Shown: positions 35,016 through 44,786, counted from the stretch's first letter. The stretch is 64,000 bases of DNA from Vibrio sp. B1FLJ16 (GCF_905175385.1 NZ_HG992750.1:1364001-1428000), one strand, 5' to 3'. The notes: generated from the sequence alone by a model not told the origin. Program-made: numbers and translations.

Positions 35016-36878
35016 ATGTTCTTCTCTAAACGCTTTTTCCCTTATTTTGTCACGCAATGCCTTGGGGCGCTGAATGACAACGTCTATAAAAACATACTCT
35101 TATTAATGGTCACCTACAGTCTGGTTGATTCACTGCCTGTATCCACCAGTTTGTTTGTTAACCTCGCAGCAGGTCTGTTTATTCTGCCCTTCTTCCTGTT
35201 TTCAGCTCATGCTGGCGCAATCGCGGACAGTGTGGACAAAGCAAAGCTTATTCGTCGTTTAAAGCTGATTGAACTGCTGATCATGGCCTGTGCTGCTGCC
35301 GCTATCCTGACGCAAAATGCCATCTTGATGCTGGTGCTGCTTTTTTTAACCGGAACACAATCGGCTTACTTCGGCCCTGTAAAATACGCTTTGCTTCCGC
35401 AGGCTTTGAAAGCAAGTGAACTAATAAAAGGTAACGCATGGGTCGAGATAGGCACCTTTCTTTCTATTTTGATTGGCACATTATCGGCGGGAATCTTATT
35501 TGCGGTTCCAAATGGCACTCTCATCGCATCATGCCTTGTCATCGTCTTATCACTAGCAGGCTTCATCAGTAGTTTAAATATTCCCGCGTTACCGGGCCGC
35601 TCAAAACATAAAGTTAAGTTCGAGCCAATCAACGGCCTTAAAAAAACTCTGGCAGTCGCACAGAAACAACAGGGAGTTTGGATGTCGATTTTAGCGATCA
35701 GCTGGTTCTGGTTTATGGGGGCGACCTACCTGACGCAGTTCCCTAATTTCGCTCGCGAACATCTGTTTGCCGACAGCACCGTCGTATCTTTGTTACTCGC
35801 ACTATTTTCAATTGGAATTGCCTCCGGCTCGTGGCTATGTGAAAAGCTCTCTTTTGATCATGTTGAACTCGGTATTCTGCCATTTGGTATCCTTGGCTTA
35901 ACCATCTTTGGCGTAGACCTGTTGTGGGCGGTACCGTCATACGACACCTTGCCGAACCAGTACTATGACGTACAAAGTTTCGTCTCTGATTCCAAACACT
36001 ACCGCGTCATGATGGATCTGTTCTTTACCGGATTAAGCGGCGGTGTATTTATCGTGCCCCTGTACGCATTTATTCAGTCTCGCGCTAAAGCAGAGGTATG
36101 TGCACGTTCTATCGCTGCCAATAACATCATGAATGCCTTGTTCATGGTCGTGTCAGCCTTGGTATCAATATTCGTACTCAGTGTTCTAGAACGTTCTGTT
36201 CTTGAGCTGTTCGCTATCGTAGCGATCGGGAATTTCTTAGTCGCGATGTATGTTTACCGCCAGGTTCCAGAGTTTACTCAACGCTTTATCAGCTACTTAC
36301 TGAGTCATTGCCTGTATCGGGTATCGGTTGACGGACGCCAGCATATCCCGGAAAAAGGTGCAGCGTTGATCGTCGCAAATCATGTCAGTTATGTAGATGC
36401 GCTTATCCTGATGGGCACCTCGACCCGACCGGTACGTTTTGTGATGGATAAGTCCATCAGCGAACTGCCAGTATTTAAATATATCTTTCGCCACGCGGGT
36501 GTCATTCCCATTTGCTCTCCGCGTAAGTGTGCAGACACTTACAAAAAAGCCTTTGAACAAATAGAGCAAGCTTTAAACAACGAAGAGATTGTGTGTATTT
36601 TCCCAGAGGGTCGACTGACGTCTGACGGTAAGCTAGGTGAGTTTCGACCTGGGGTGGAAAAAATTCTCCAACGAACACCAGTGCCAGTTATCCCGATGGC
36701 GCTGCAAGGACTGTGGGGGTCATTTTTTAGCCATAAAGGTGGGCATGCACTCACCACCTTACCGAAGCGATTTTGGTCTAAAGTCCAGGTAAACATTGGC
36801 GAAGTGATCAGCCCTGTTTCTTTAGACCGCCATATGCTGCAGCAAGAGGTGCAAGGTTTATTAATAAATCACAAGTAG
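35016..36878 (+). CDS. MFS transporter-acyltransferase fusion (LplT-PlsC type)
   Basis: 620 residues. Residues 1-415 form an MFS transporter of about twelve helices (FVTQCLGALNDNVYKN is the LplT-type opening). Residues about 430-620 are a PlsC acyltransferase, with NHVSYVD (H-x4-D motif) and FPEGRLT (substrate motif). Together they resemble LplT plus the acyltransferase part of Aas: the transporter flips lysophospholipid across the inner membrane and the enzyme re-acylates it. Unlike some relatives it lacks the AMP-ligase (acyl-ACP synthetase) third domain, so the acyl donor must come from elsewhere. Confidence 0.9.
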   Translation: MFFSKRFFPYFVTQCLGALNDNVYKNILLLMVTYSLVDSLPVSTSLFVNLAAGLFILPFFLFSAHAGAIADSVDKAKLIRRLKLIELLIMACAAAAILTQNAILMLVLLFLTGTQSAYFGPVKYALLPQALKASELIKGNAWVEIGTFLSILIGTLSAGILFAVPNGTLIASCLVIVLSLAGFISSLNIPALPGRSKHKVKFEPINGLKKTLAVAQKQQGVWMSILAISWFWFMGATYLTQFPNFAREHLFADSTVVSLLLALFSIGIASGSWLCEKLSFDHVELGILPFGILGLTIFGVDLLWAVPSYDTLPNQYYDVQSFVSDSKHYRVMMDLFFTGLSGGVFIVPLYAFIQSRAKAEVCARSIAANNIMNALFMVVSALVSIFVLSVLERSVLELFAIVAIGNFLVAMYVYRQVPEFTQRFISYLLSHCLYRVSVDGRQHIPEKGAALIVANHVSYVDALILMGTSTRPVRFVMDKSISELPVFKYIFRHAGVIPICSPRKCADTYKKAFEQIEQALNNEEIVCIFPEGRLTSDGKLGEFRPGVEKILQRTPVPVIPMALQGLWGSFFSHKGGHALTTLPKRFWSKVQVNIGEVISPVSLDRHMLQQEVQGLLINHK

Positions 36879-36962
36879 TTACGCCCAAATTAGAGTAGGA
36901 TGACTAATGTATATTTACCAGAACCCAAGGTTAGTACGCCCTGTTACATCAATGGAGATAAT

Positions 36963-37580
36963 ATGAAAATCATCATTTTACATGGTCTTTATATGCATGG
37001 TCTGGTCATGCAACCTCTTAGCCAAAAGCTGCGTAAACTGGGCTACGAAACCCAAGTGTTGAGTTACAACACTTTATCTATCAATGAAGAAGCGCTTTTC
37101 AACTCAATAGATCATGCACTCAATCCGCTTACCACAAATGTGTTGGTGGGGCACAGCTTAGGCGGCTTGATGATAAAACGCTATCTGGCGAACAGAAAGC
37201 CATCGACAAACCTGGTTTCTCACGTTATTGCCATTGGTTCGCCTCTGAAAGGAGCTTCAATAGTATCCCGCATTCAAGATCTTGGATTGGGGGCGATTTT
37301 GGGTAATTCTCCGCATCACGGATTGAATAAACACGACGACGTCTGGGAGTTTCCGCAAAAACTCGGTAGTATCGCAGGCACACTCCCTATCGGTGCTCGT
37401 CCGTTGTTAATTCGCGATGGGAATACCTTATCCGATGGTACGGTTACCGTCGACGAAACTCGTCTGGAAGGGATGCAGGACCATATTGAAGCCAAGCAAA
37501 CTCATACTAGCCTAATCTACAATACCTACGTTCCTGAACAGATTGATCACTTCATTCGCACCGACTTTTTTCGTCGGTAG
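36963..37580 (+). CDS. Alpha/beta hydrolase
   Basis: 205 residues from ATG 36963 (GGAG upstream); an earlier in-frame ATG at 36900 lacks support. Short lipase-like fold: IIILHGLYMHG, nucleophile elbow VGHSLGGLM (Ser near residue 69) and a C-terminal His in YVPEQIDHFIR. Matches lecithin-acyltransferase/PGAP1-like esterases. Follows the LplT-PlsC fusion by 84 bases in the same direction, which suggests lipid-related work; this is inference. Confidence 0.82.
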   Translation: MKIIILHGLYMHGLVMQPLSQKLRKLGYETQVLSYNTLSINEEALFNSIDHALNPLTTNVLVGHSLGGLMIKRYLANRKPSTNLVSHVIAIGSPLKGASIVSRIQDLGLGAILGNSPHHGLNKHDDVWEFPQKLGSIAGTLPIGARPLLIRDGNTLSDGTVTVDETRLEGMQDHIEAKQTHTSLIYNTYVPEQIDHFIRTDFFRR

Positions 37581-37687
37581 CACAAAATTAACTAATAAAA
37601 GCTCAATCGACTTCCCAAAATATTGTTAACTCAGTACTATCTTTACGCCAATCTTCTTAACACAAGAGGTTTGGCGTCATTTTAATT

Positions 37688-37823
37688 GTTCTCAGGGCGG
37701 GGCGAAATTCCCCACCGGCGGTATACTCTTTAGAGTGAGCCCGCGAGCGCTCGATTCGTCGAGGTCAGCAGATCTGGTGAGATGCCAGAGCCGACGGTTA
37801 TAGTCCGGATGAAAGAGAATAAG
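37688..37823 (+). promoter_or_regulatory. FMN riboswitch (RFN element)
   Basis: The conserved RFN core is plain: CAGGGCGGGGCGAAATTCC, then CACCGGCGGT, GAGCCCGCGAGCG, a variable stem, CAGCAGATCTGGTGAGA, GCCAGAGCCGACGGT and TAGTCCGGATGAAAGAGAAT. It lies 118 bases upstream of ribB. A CACCAG/CTGGTG stem (37828-37868) with a U-rich end follows and may be the expression platform. FMN binding shuts the gene down. Confidence 0.97.
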
Positions 37824-37941
37824 AAGACACCAGTCAATCTATCTCATAATGTTGAGGTGATTCTGGTGCATTTCTTTATAGTCGCGTTTTATGGCGACCT
37901 CTCATACCGCCCTGATTCTGGTCATATTTTAGGAGTTAACC

Positions 37942-38598
37942 ATGAATCAGTCATCTCTACTTGCCGAGTTCGGCGACCCAATTACTCGTGTTGAAAACGC
38001 ACTAACTGCGCTGCAAGAAGGCCGTGGTGTCCTTCTGCTTGATGATGAAGATCGTGAAAACGAAGGCGACATTATTTACTCAGTTGAGCACCTGACTAAC
38101 GAACAAATGGCGCTTATGATCCGCGAATGCAGTGGTATTGTGTGCCTTTGTCTTACAGACACTCAGGCAGACAAACTTGAGCTGCCGCCTATGGTAGTAG
38201 ACAACAATAGTGCAAACCAAACTGCCTTTACCGTTTCAATCGAAGCTAAAGTTGGCGTAACTACAGGTGTATCTGCCGCTGATCGCGTAACGACAATCAA
38301 AACCGCAGCTAACCCACATGCGAAACCAGAAGACCTTGCTCGTCCGGGGCACGTATTTCCACTGCGCGCACGCCCGGGTGGCGTGATGACCCGCCGTGGT
38401 CATACAGAAGGTACCGTCGATTTAATGCAAATGGCCGGGCTTCAGCCTGCTGGCGTACTATGTGAAGTGACTAATCCTGACGGCACTATGGCGAAAACAC
38501 CTGAACTGGTTGCCTTCGGCCGCCTGCACAACATGCCTGTGCTAACGATTGAAGACATGGTCGCTTACCGCAACCAGTTTGATTTGAAGCTGGCGTAA
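37942..38598 (+). CDS. ribB: 3,4-dihydroxy-2-butanone-4-phosphate synthase
   Basis: 218 residues, the stand-alone RibB length, without a fused RibA domain. Converts ribulose 5-phosphate to the four-carbon unit of riboflavin. Core motifs are present: [15 protein letters not shown] (Mg and substrate loop), [23 protein letters not shown] with the catalytic His, and [16 protein letters not shown] lies just before the ATG. Controlled by the FMN riboswitch ahead of it. As a second ribB outside the main rib operon it is a typical Vibrio arrangement. Confidence 0.97.
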   Translation: MNQSSLLAEFGDPITRVENALTALQEGRGVLLLDDEDRENEGDIIYSVEHLTNEQMALMIRECSGIVCLCLTDTQADKLELPPMVVDNNSANQTAFTVSIEAKVGVTTGVSAADRVTTIKTAANPHAKPEDLARPGHVFPLRARPGGVMTRRGHTEGTVDLMQMAGLQPAGVLCEVTNPDGTMAKTPELVAFGRLHNMPVLTIEDMVAYRNQFDLKLA

Positions 38599-38630
38599 AA
38601 CTTACCCTCTTTGCTCTCAGGCCGCACATT

Positions 38631-38792
38631 ATACCAATCTACACAAGTATCTGATCATGATTGCTGGATAAAATCACTGATAGCTGCGTTATAGATTTTG
38701 CAATTAGAATAACTAGTTACTTCAATCTATGCCTTGCTCTAAGTGATTTTTTCTTCGCAATAAATTGATCATTTACTTATCCAGATTGGTAT
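38631..38792. mobile_element. 162-bp MITE-like element, copy 2 (opposite orientation)
   Basis: ATACCAATCTACACAAGTA to TACTTATCCAGATTGGTAT. Relative to the copies at 18647 and 50926 it is inverted. It lies 32 bases after the ribB stop. Confidence 0.88.
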
Positions 38793-38867
38793 TCGCGCGG
38801 CTTTTTTGATCGATGTTTGTTTAACTGAGTAACACTATACTGAGTTAATAAACGGGGAGAACGGCTC

Positions 38868-39413
38868 ATGAATGGAATAATCAAGCACTTCATCGCTATC
38901 GGGTTCTTAAGCCTTAGTTCGTGCGCTTTCGCTTCGGGCTGCCCTGATATCCTTCAAGGCAAACAAAGACTGTTGAACTCATCCGAAGAAATTGATTTGT
39001 GTGAGAGTTTTAAAGGCAAAACCTTACTTGTCGTCAATACCGCTAGCCAATGTGGATTTACACCGCAATTTGAACAATTAGAAGCGCTGTACCAAACATA
39101 CAAAGATAAAAACTTCACAGTGGTTGGTTTTCCGAGTAATGATTTTAAACAAGACAAAGGAACAGAGGAAAACTCAGCAAAAATCTGTTATCTCGATTAC
39201 GGCGTCACCTTTCCCATGATGGCAAGAAGTTCCGTAACAGGTGCCAGTGCGAACCCCGTATTCAGCGAAATAAGCCAACAGGCCGGAGTTTCTCCGAGAT
39301 GGAACTTCTACAAGTTTCTCATCGATAAAGAAGGCAATGTCATCGCAACATTTCCGAGCTCAACCTCTCCGACAAGCACTACGCTTACTGATATGATTGA
39401 ACAACATTTGTAG
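38868..39413 (+). CDS. Glutathione peroxidase, exported
   Basis: 181 residues. A signal peptide of about 23 residues (LSLSSCAFAS) leads a thioredoxin-fold peroxidase: NTASQCGFTPQFEQLEALY with Cys in the selenocysteine place, FPSNDFKQ and WNFYKFLIDKEGNV. Removes peroxides with thiols. Two Cys near the signal end (SCAFASGC) could suggest a lipoprotein, but the spacing from the hydrophobic core fits simple cleavage better. The next gene starts 10 bases downstream. Confidence 0.9.
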   Translation: MNGIIKHFIAIGFLSLSSCAFASGCPDILQGKQRLLNSSEEIDLCESFKGKTLLVVNTASQCGFTPQFEQLEALYQTYKDKNFTVVGFPSNDFKQDKGTEENSAKICYLDYGVTFPMMARSSVTGASANPVFSEISQQAGVSPRWNFYKFLIDKEGNVIATFPSSTSPTSTTLTDMIEQHL

Positions 39414-39423
39414 GAGTGGAGCT

Positions 39424-39870
39424 ATGGTCACTACGCGCGTAACCATGTTGCGTCTGGGCTATCTGGGATTGCTACCATTCCTGTTCAGTTTGTTGCTGCT
39501 CTTTTTCGACACAACCCTATTCAATTTAAACGGCCATCAATTCTTTATTGCTTATAGCGCTGTTATCTTAAGCTTTTTATCCGGCGTCTTATGGGGCAAT
39601 GGGATTGATCATTATTACCATCGTTTAAGCCGTAATATTTTAGTGCTGAGTAACCTCTTCGTTTTACTCGCCTGGGGAGCCCTGCTTCAGGGATACACTC
39701 ATTACATAACGGCCACATTACTCTTGGCCTCGGGTTACATCGCCGTCTGGTACGCTGAAAAACTGATTAGAAAAGTTGAGCAAGAAGTCGATCCCAAAGG
39801 CTATCAGCTAATGAGGGGGAAACTCACGTGCGGCGTGCTGATTATGCACTTCATCGCCTTATTTGCTTAG
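39424..39870 (+). CDS. DUF3429-type small membrane protein
   Basis: 148 residues from ATG 39424 (GGAGTGGAGC upstream). Four to five hydrophobic helices: LRLGYLGLLPFLFSLLLLFF, FFIAYSAVILSFLSGVLWG, ILVLSNLFVLLAWGALL and LLLASGYIAVWYAEKL. The GYLGLLPF opening and AVILSFLSGVLWG match the DUF3429 family, whose function is not known. Likely cotranscribed with the glutathione peroxidase gene. Confidence 0.82.
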   Translation: MVTTRVTMLRLGYLGLLPFLFSLLLLFFDTTLFNLNGHQFFIAYSAVILSFLSGVLWGNGIDHYYHRLSRNILVLSNLFVLLAWGALLQGYTHYITATLLLASGYIAVWYAEKLIRKVEQEVDPKGYQLMRGKLTCGVLIMHFIALFA

Positions 39871-40016
39871 GCAGTACCCATGAATTCAGCGTACTCAGAA
39901 CGCCTAGAGACGACTCATCATTCCCTAATTTGCCTTAAAGGGGCTGATAAAACTTGAAATTAATATGCAACCTTTGCAATATTTAGATTAGTTTTCTTAC
40001 AAACAGGGATAGATCA

Positions 40017-40313
40017 ATGCTTAAAAAAAGATTTTTTAAAACTAAAGATGAAGTCGAAGTCACCTTTGAACTCGATAAAGAACAGCGCGAATCAATACAG
40101 ATCGCCGGTGACTTTAATAATTGGCAACCAGAGCCAATGAAACTGGTAAAAGGAAGTGGACAATTTAAGTTCAAAACCCGGTTACCAAAGGAACAAAACA
40201 TTGAGTTTCGTTACTTACTTGATGAAGCGGAATGGGAAAACGACCCTCAGGCCGATAGCTATGTTCCTAACGGCTTTGGCAGTGATAACAGCGTCGTCTG
40301 TACACGCGAATAA
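40017..40313 (+). CDS. Small carbohydrate-binding (CBM48/isoamylase N-terminal-like) protein
   Basis: 98 residues. A single early-set domain: VTFELDKEQRESIQIAGDFNNWQPEPMKL has the typical AGDFNNW glycogen-binding motif, followed by KTRLPKEQNIEFRYLLDE and DPQADSYVPNGFGSDN. There is no catalytic domain. It may bind glycogen or act as a scaffold for starch- or glycogen-active enzymes elsewhere. Single gene with its own terminator. Confidence 0.88.
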   Translation: MLKKRFFKTKDEVEVTFELDKEQRESIQIAGDFNNWQPEPMKLVKGSGQFKFKTRLPKEQNIEFRYLLDEAEWENDPQADSYVPNGFGSDNSVVCTRE

Positions 40314-40343
40314 CCAAAACACATTTAACCTTATTTTGTACTT

Positions 40344-40368
40344 GGGCGCACTTGTTGCGCCTCTTTTC
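40344..40368 (+). terminator. Terminator after the CBM48 gene
   Basis: GGCGCA pairs with TGCGCC around CTTGT and runs into TCTTTTC, about 30 bases after the stop. Confidence 0.8.
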
Positions 40369-40546
40369 ATCCAGATCTAATTTATTGCCTGCTCTACTAT
40401 TAGTGCTCTCCCCGTCTTCTCTCTGAAATTTGTATCCCCTTCTATTCACAAATGTTTCACGCCTGTCCCCGTACTCTTATCACTTAGCCTGGTGCAACTG
40501 AACACCAGCTAGTGCATTTGTCATTGAGCAGTAATGGAACTCTATT

Positions 40547-40903
40547 TTGAAACCAGGAAAAACAGGCATTCGCCGGGTCATGGACGCGACCGGTTACTCA
40601 TTTCAGGGATTGAAAGCAGCGTGGATTAACGAAGCAGCTTTCAGGCAGGAATTGCTCCTGTCGTTTGTTCTATCACTCAGTACATTCTTTTTAACCGTCA
40701 CCACGTTAGAGAGAGTACTGATGATCAGCAGTCTGTTGCTGGTGTTAATCGTCGAACTAATTAATTCCGCCATAGAAGCGGTAGTTGATCGTGTTGGGGA
40801 TGAGTGGCATGAGTTAAGTGGCCGCGCGAAAGATATTGGTTCTGCGGCGGTATTTATCGCACTTCTCCTCGTCCTTTTCGTTTGGACGTCATTTTTACTT
40901 TAG
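40547..40903 (+). CDS. dgkA: Diacylglycerol kinase
   Basis: 118 residues from a TTG start at 40547, with GGAAC upstream; no ATG fits. Three helices and the DgkA signature: NEAAFRQELLLSF and VELINSAIEAVVDRVG (catalytic Glu region), then LSGRAKDIGSAAV. It phosphorylates diacylglycerol released when phosphoethanolamine is transferred from phospholipid. It is 21 bases upstream of eptA, the enzyme that makes this by-product, so the pair forms a logical unit. Confidence 0.95.
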   Translation: MKPGKTGIRRVMDATGYSFQGLKAAWINEAAFRQELLLSFVLSLSTFFLTVTTLERVLMISSLLLVLIVELINSAIEAVVDRVGDEWHELSGRAKDIGSAAVFIALLLVLFVWTSFLL

Positions 40904-40924
40904 TTTTTTGTAAGAAAGTTATTT

Positions 40925-42583
40925 ATGAAGACCGTTGATATACAACAAGAAGGTATCTCTTACGTTGCCTTTTCTTTTCTATTGGCGTTTTATTTCGCGC
41001 TTGTCGTCAATATCCCAATTTATAAAGAACTCATCGGGATTTTCTCTACCCTTGATGGAGTTAAAACCGGATTTGTTATTACCATTCCGATTTTCTTTAT
41101 TGCAGCACTCAATTTTCTTTTTAATTTGTTCACCTGGCCATGGATAGGAAAACCGTTTTTTATCTTACTGCTTATTCTTTCGAGTATGGTGAGCTACGCA
41201 AGTTACAACTATGGAACACTGTTCGACTACGGAATGATCGCCAATATTATTGAGACTGACTCTAGTGAAGCTGGCTCTTATTTCAGCGCCTACTCTGCAA
41301 TATGGGTTTTATTAATGGGCATCGTTCCCGCGTTGCTTTTAGCTAAAGCCAAATTACGTCCGCTCAAAGGAGAACTGCTTCGCTTCTCAATAGCGAAATT
41401 AATCTCGATGATCGCCTCTCTTGCTGTCATCGCTGCTATCGCTGGACTGTATTATCAGGACTACTCATCGGTCGGTCGTAATAACAGTTACCTGAAGAAG
41501 ATGATCATTCCTACGCAGTTCGTTCACAGCGCAACCGGCTACATCAAGAAAAATTACCTCACTACGCCGGAGCCCTATCGCGAGATTGGTACAGAAGCTA
41601 AACAATCACAAGCCGCACTAAAGCAGGCAGAAGATAAACCAACCTTATTAGTTTTCGTTGTTGGTGAAACCGCTCGCTCCCAAAACTACGAGCTAAATGG
41701 CTATGACAGAAATACCAACGCTTACACCAGCCAACTGGATGTGATTTCTTTTCAGGACTTCGCCTCTTGCGGAACCGCAACGGCAGTATCGCTTCCGTGT
41801 ATGTTCTCCCAGCTAACTCATAATAAGTTCGACCGCAACAAAGCAGACAATCAGGATAATGTACTCGATGTCATGCAACGAGCGGGCATTGACCTGTTGT
41901 GGAAAGAGAATGACGGTGGAGATAAAAACGTTGCTCATAAAATCAAAAAGGTAACCATAGACAGAAACAGAGTTGATCAATGGTGTAATGGCAGCACATG
42001 TTATGACATAGCTCTGCTCAACGGACTCGATCAGGAAATCGAAAGCATGAATGGCAACCGGGTTGTTACTTTGCACCTCAATGGAAGCCACGGACCAACC
42101 TACTTTCAGCGCTACCCGAAAGACAAAGCTTTCTTTCAGCCTGACTGTCCGCGCGCCGATATTGAAAACTGCAGTGTTGAGCAAATAATTAATAGCTACG
42201 ACAACACCATTCGTTACACCGACTATGTTCTGGAACAGACGATCGAAAAGCTTAACGGGCTAGAAGATAAGTACAACACGGCTTTGATTTATATCTCAGA
42301 CCATGGCGAATCACTGGGTGAAAACGGTATGTTCTTACATGGAATGCCATATAGCCTTGCACCAGAATACCAAAAACGCGTGCCTTTCGTGACGTGGATG
42401 TCACCGGGCTTTAAACAAGTAAAACAGGTTAACTCAGATTGTTTGAAGCGAGAAGCACAAGTAGTGGGTAAGTACTCACAAGACAATGTATTTCATTCTC
42501 TTTTAGGGCTAATGGATGTTCAAACCAATGCTTACGACTCAAGTCTAGACATATTCAAAACATGTCGTACGCCTAATACATAG
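40925..42583 (+). CDS. eptA: Lipid A phosphoethanolamine transferase
   Basis: 552 residues. Five N-terminal helices (residues about 15-185) are followed by a periplasmic sulfatase-like domain. Catalytic Thr lies in VFVVGETARSQNYELNGYDR; zinc ligands are in GSHGPTYFQRYP and in YISDHGESLGENGMFLHGMP. Multiple Cys pairs stabilise the domain. It adds phosphoethanolamine to lipid A and lowers affinity for polymyxin and cationic peptides. Cotranscribed with dgkA; no two-component pair adjoins. Confidence 0.94.
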   Translation: MKTVDIQQEGISYVAFSFLLAFYFALVVNIPIYKELIGIFSTLDGVKTGFVITIPIFFIAALNFLFNLFTWPWIGKPFFILLLILSSMVSYASYNYGTLFDYGMIANIIETDSSEAGSYFSAYSAIWVLLMGIVPALLLAKAKLRPLKGELLRFSIAKLISMIASLAVIAAIAGLYYQDYSSVGRNNSYLKKMIIPTQFVHSATGYIKKNYLTTPEPYREIGTEAKQSQAALKQAEDKPTLLVFVVGETARSQNYELNGYDRNTNAYTSQLDVISFQDFASCGTATAVSLPCMFSQLTHNKFDRNKADNQDNVLDVMQRAGIDLLWKENDGGDKNVAHKIKKVTIDRNRVDQWCNGSTCYDIALLNGLDQEIESMNGNRVVTLHLNGSHGPTYFQRYPKDKAFFQPDCPRADIENCSVEQIINSYDNTIRYTDYVLEQTIEKLNGLEDKYNTALIYISDHGESLGENGMFLHGMPYSLAPEYQKRVPFVTWMSPGFKQVKQVNSDCLKREAQVVGKYSQDNVFHSLLGLMDVQTNAYDSSLDIFKTCRTPNT

Positions 42584-42601
42584 TGTATAAAAGCAACGTT
42601 T

Positions 42602-42634
42602 AGCCTGACCACAAATTTTGAGTCAGGCTTTTTA
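42602..42634 (+). terminator. Terminator of dgkA-eptA
   Basis: AGCCTGAC pairs with GTCAGGCT and is followed by TTTTTATG, about 20 bases after the eptA stop. Confidence 0.9.
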
Positions 42635-42708
42635 TGACGAGCTATGCAAACTAGTTCTGTCTCGATTGTTATAATCGCTGTCTAACAAATTGAAAGAGAA
42701 GAACCCAG

Positions 42709-43641
42709 ATGAAAATTGGCATCATCGGCTTGGGCGATATTGCGCAAAAGGCATACCTTCCGGTTATTACTCAGCTTCCAAATATAGACCTGGTATTTTG
42801 CACCAGAAACGCGAACACTCTAGCCTCTCTGGCTCAGCAGTACCGAATAGCCGAAACTTGCATCGACTACAAACAGCTCATGAGCTTTGGTGTCGATGCC
42901 GTCATGATACACGCAGCAACGAGCGTTCACTTTCAGATTGCACAATACTTTTTAAAGCAAGGTGTTCCTACCTTTGTTGATAAGCCTCTGGCGGATAACG
43001 CAGAACAAGTTGAAAAGCTTTATGAAATATCGGCTCAGACAGCTCAGCCCCTTTATGTTGGCTTCAATCGCCGCCACATACCGCTTTACAACCATCACAT
43101 GCAAGGCGCACAACAGGGAGATATCAGCGGTTTAAAATCACTCCGTTGGGAAAAGAATCGGCATAACCTTCCCGGCGATATTCGTACTTTTATTTTTGAT
43201 GATTTCATTCATCCGTTAGACAGCGTCAATATAGTTGCCAAAAGTGATTTAAAAGATATTTACATCACCCAGCAATTCGATGGTGCAAAGCTAGCTCGAC
43301 TCGATGTGCAATGGCAGCATAATGAAACACTGCTACATGCGTCTATGAATCGCCATTTTGGTATCACCACAGAACGAGTCCAGGCTTGTTATTCCAATAA
43401 AGTCTTCGAGTTCGACTCGTTTACTGAAGGTAAGCTTTGGCATGAGAATCAAGAACAAAAGCTAAGTCTGAAAGACTGGACGCCTATGCTGAGTAGTAAA
43501 GGTTTCCATAACATGCTTCTGGATTGGTTTGAGGTCATTGAAAGCGGAAAAATGGCGTCTGGTATCGTGGAGAGAAACATCGCCAGCCACCAACTTGCAG
43601 AGGCTATCTGTCGACGAATCGAACAAGCCTCATTACGCTAA
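42709..43641 (+). CDS. Gfo/Idh/MocA-family oxidoreductase
   Basis: 310 residues. NAD(P) site KIGIIGLGDIAQKAYLPVI, then DAVMIHAATSVHFQIAQYFL and the family Lys in VPTFVDKPLAD. The C-terminal domain has FIFDDFIHPLDSVN. In E. coli the similarly short YceM-like dehydrogenases look like this. Substrate unknown. A GAGAAGAACCC site precedes the ATG. Single gene. Confidence 0.87.
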   Translation: MKIGIIGLGDIAQKAYLPVITQLPNIDLVFCTRNANTLASLAQQYRIAETCIDYKQLMSFGVDAVMIHAATSVHFQIAQYFLKQGVPTFVDKPLADNAEQVEKLYEISAQTAQPLYVGFNRRHIPLYNHHMQGAQQGDISGLKSLRWEKNRHNLPGDIRTFIFDDFIHPLDSVNIVAKSDLKDIYITQQFDGAKLARLDVQWQHNETLLHASMNRHFGITTERVQACYSNKVFEFDSFTEGKLWHENQEQKLSLKDWTPMLSSKGFHNMLLDWFEVIESGKMASGIVERNIASHQLAEAICRRIEQASLR

Positions 43642-43866
43642 CAGAATTAGAAAACACACGGTTATAAGCGATTGAACTGCACTTAGTGGTGAGTACTAAC
43701 TCTATCGATAACAGCCAAATACCCGTCTCAGTTTTGGCCCATGCATCTTATTCATACTCTGTTAAGATTCATGTGAGATACTGATATTGAAGTAATTGGG
43801 TTCAATCGAGGTTACTTAAAGTGGCATGAACTCGTTTAACATCGACGATTAGAAATAGGAAATAGA

Positions 43867-44298
43867 ATGAGAACTCTGGGCAACATCATCTGGTTTGTGT
43901 TGGGTGGCGTATTTATGGGATTGCTGTGGTGGTTTTTTGGCATCCTTGCCTTTATCAGCATCATCGGTATTCCTTGGGGGCGCGCCTGTTTCGTTATGGG
44001 TAATTTTTCGTTCTTCCCATTCGGAAAAGAAGCCATTTCACGTGATACATTGACTAATGAGATGGACATAGGTACCAGCCCGCTTGGTGTAATCGGTAAT
44101 ATAATCTGGTTTGTGTTTGCAGGTATCTGGCTGGCAATCGGTCATCTTGTTTCTGCTGTAGCGTGCTTTGTTACCATCATTGGTATTCCGTTTGCACTTC
44201 AACACTTAAAGCTTGCAGTTATCTCCCTAGCTCCAATCGGGAAAACTGTTGTTCCGAAAGAACAAGCTGCCATGGCTCGCTTCAACACTCATCGATAA
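43867..44298 (+). CDS. yccF: YccF-family inner-membrane protein
   Basis: 143 residues, with the same cassette twice: NIIWFVLGGVFMGLLWWFFGI, IIGIPWGRACF, and again NIIWFVFAGIWLAIGHLV, IIGIPFALQHLKLAVISLAPIGK. This duplicated layout defines YccF. Two helical pairs span the inner membrane. Function not established. Single gene, then a hairpin. Confidence 0.93.
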   Translation: MRTLGNIIWFVLGGVFMGLLWWFFGILAFISIIGIPWGRACFVMGNFSFFPFGKEAISRDTLTNEMDIGTSPLGVIGNIIWFVFAGIWLAIGHLVSAVACFVTIIGIPFALQHLKLAVISLAPIGKTVVPKEQAAMARFNTHR

Positions 44299-44308
44299 TA
44301 TTTGTATG

Positions 44309-44334
44309 CCCTCTGAGGGATCGATCTCAGAGGG
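44309..44334. terminator. Hairpin after yccF
   Basis: CCCTCTGAG pairs with CTCAGAGGG around GGATCGAT. It lacks a T-run but lies between the convergent yccF and marR genes, where it probably ends or protects both messages. Confidence 0.55.
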
Positions 44335-44369
44335 TAACTTCCCGATACAAGTAAACCTGTAATAAAAAG

Positions 44370-44786
44370 TCAGAACTCGCGATTCATCCTCTCCAGACAG
44401 GTGAGAAAAACGGATTGCTGATCCGGCTCGATGTGACGGGTCAAATCTCGGACCAAATCAAGATGCAGCTGATTGTGGTGCCGATGGATAACTTCCCCTT
44501 CAGGCGTTAACTTAACCACTATAGCCCGTCTGTCCTCAGGATGAGCGCAGCGTTCGATTAAACTCGCATTCACCAGTTTTTCAATTTGGACAGTTAATGT
44601 CCCTGTTGTTATCCCAAGCTTTTCTGCCAGCTCTTTCATGCGTAAAGCCCCATGGCTACCTAACACCTCTATGGTGTGAACCTGCGCTAATGAGTAGCCC
44701 GTTTCTTTAACCACTGACTGTTCCCACGACGACATTTTGTCGTAGAACTCGGTCAGCATTTGATTCAGTTTTTCTAATTCGCTCAT
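44370..44786 (-). CDS. MarR-family regulator of the metal exporter
   Basis: 138 residues. Winged helix: LRMKELAEKLGITTGTLTVQIEKLVNASLIER, wing HPEDRRAIVVKLTPEG. It starts three bases after the cation exporter gene and is the second gene of that operon. Twin palindromes before the operon are its likely own operator, so it should repress until metal or another signal releases it. Confidence 0.9.
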   Translation of the reverse strand: MSELEKLNQMLTEFYDKMSSWEQSVVKETGYSLAQVHTIEVLGSHGALRMKELAEKLGITTGTLTVQIEKLVNASLIERCAHPEDRRAIVVKLTPEGEVIHRHHNQLHLDLVRDLTRHIEPDQQSVFLTCLERMNREF

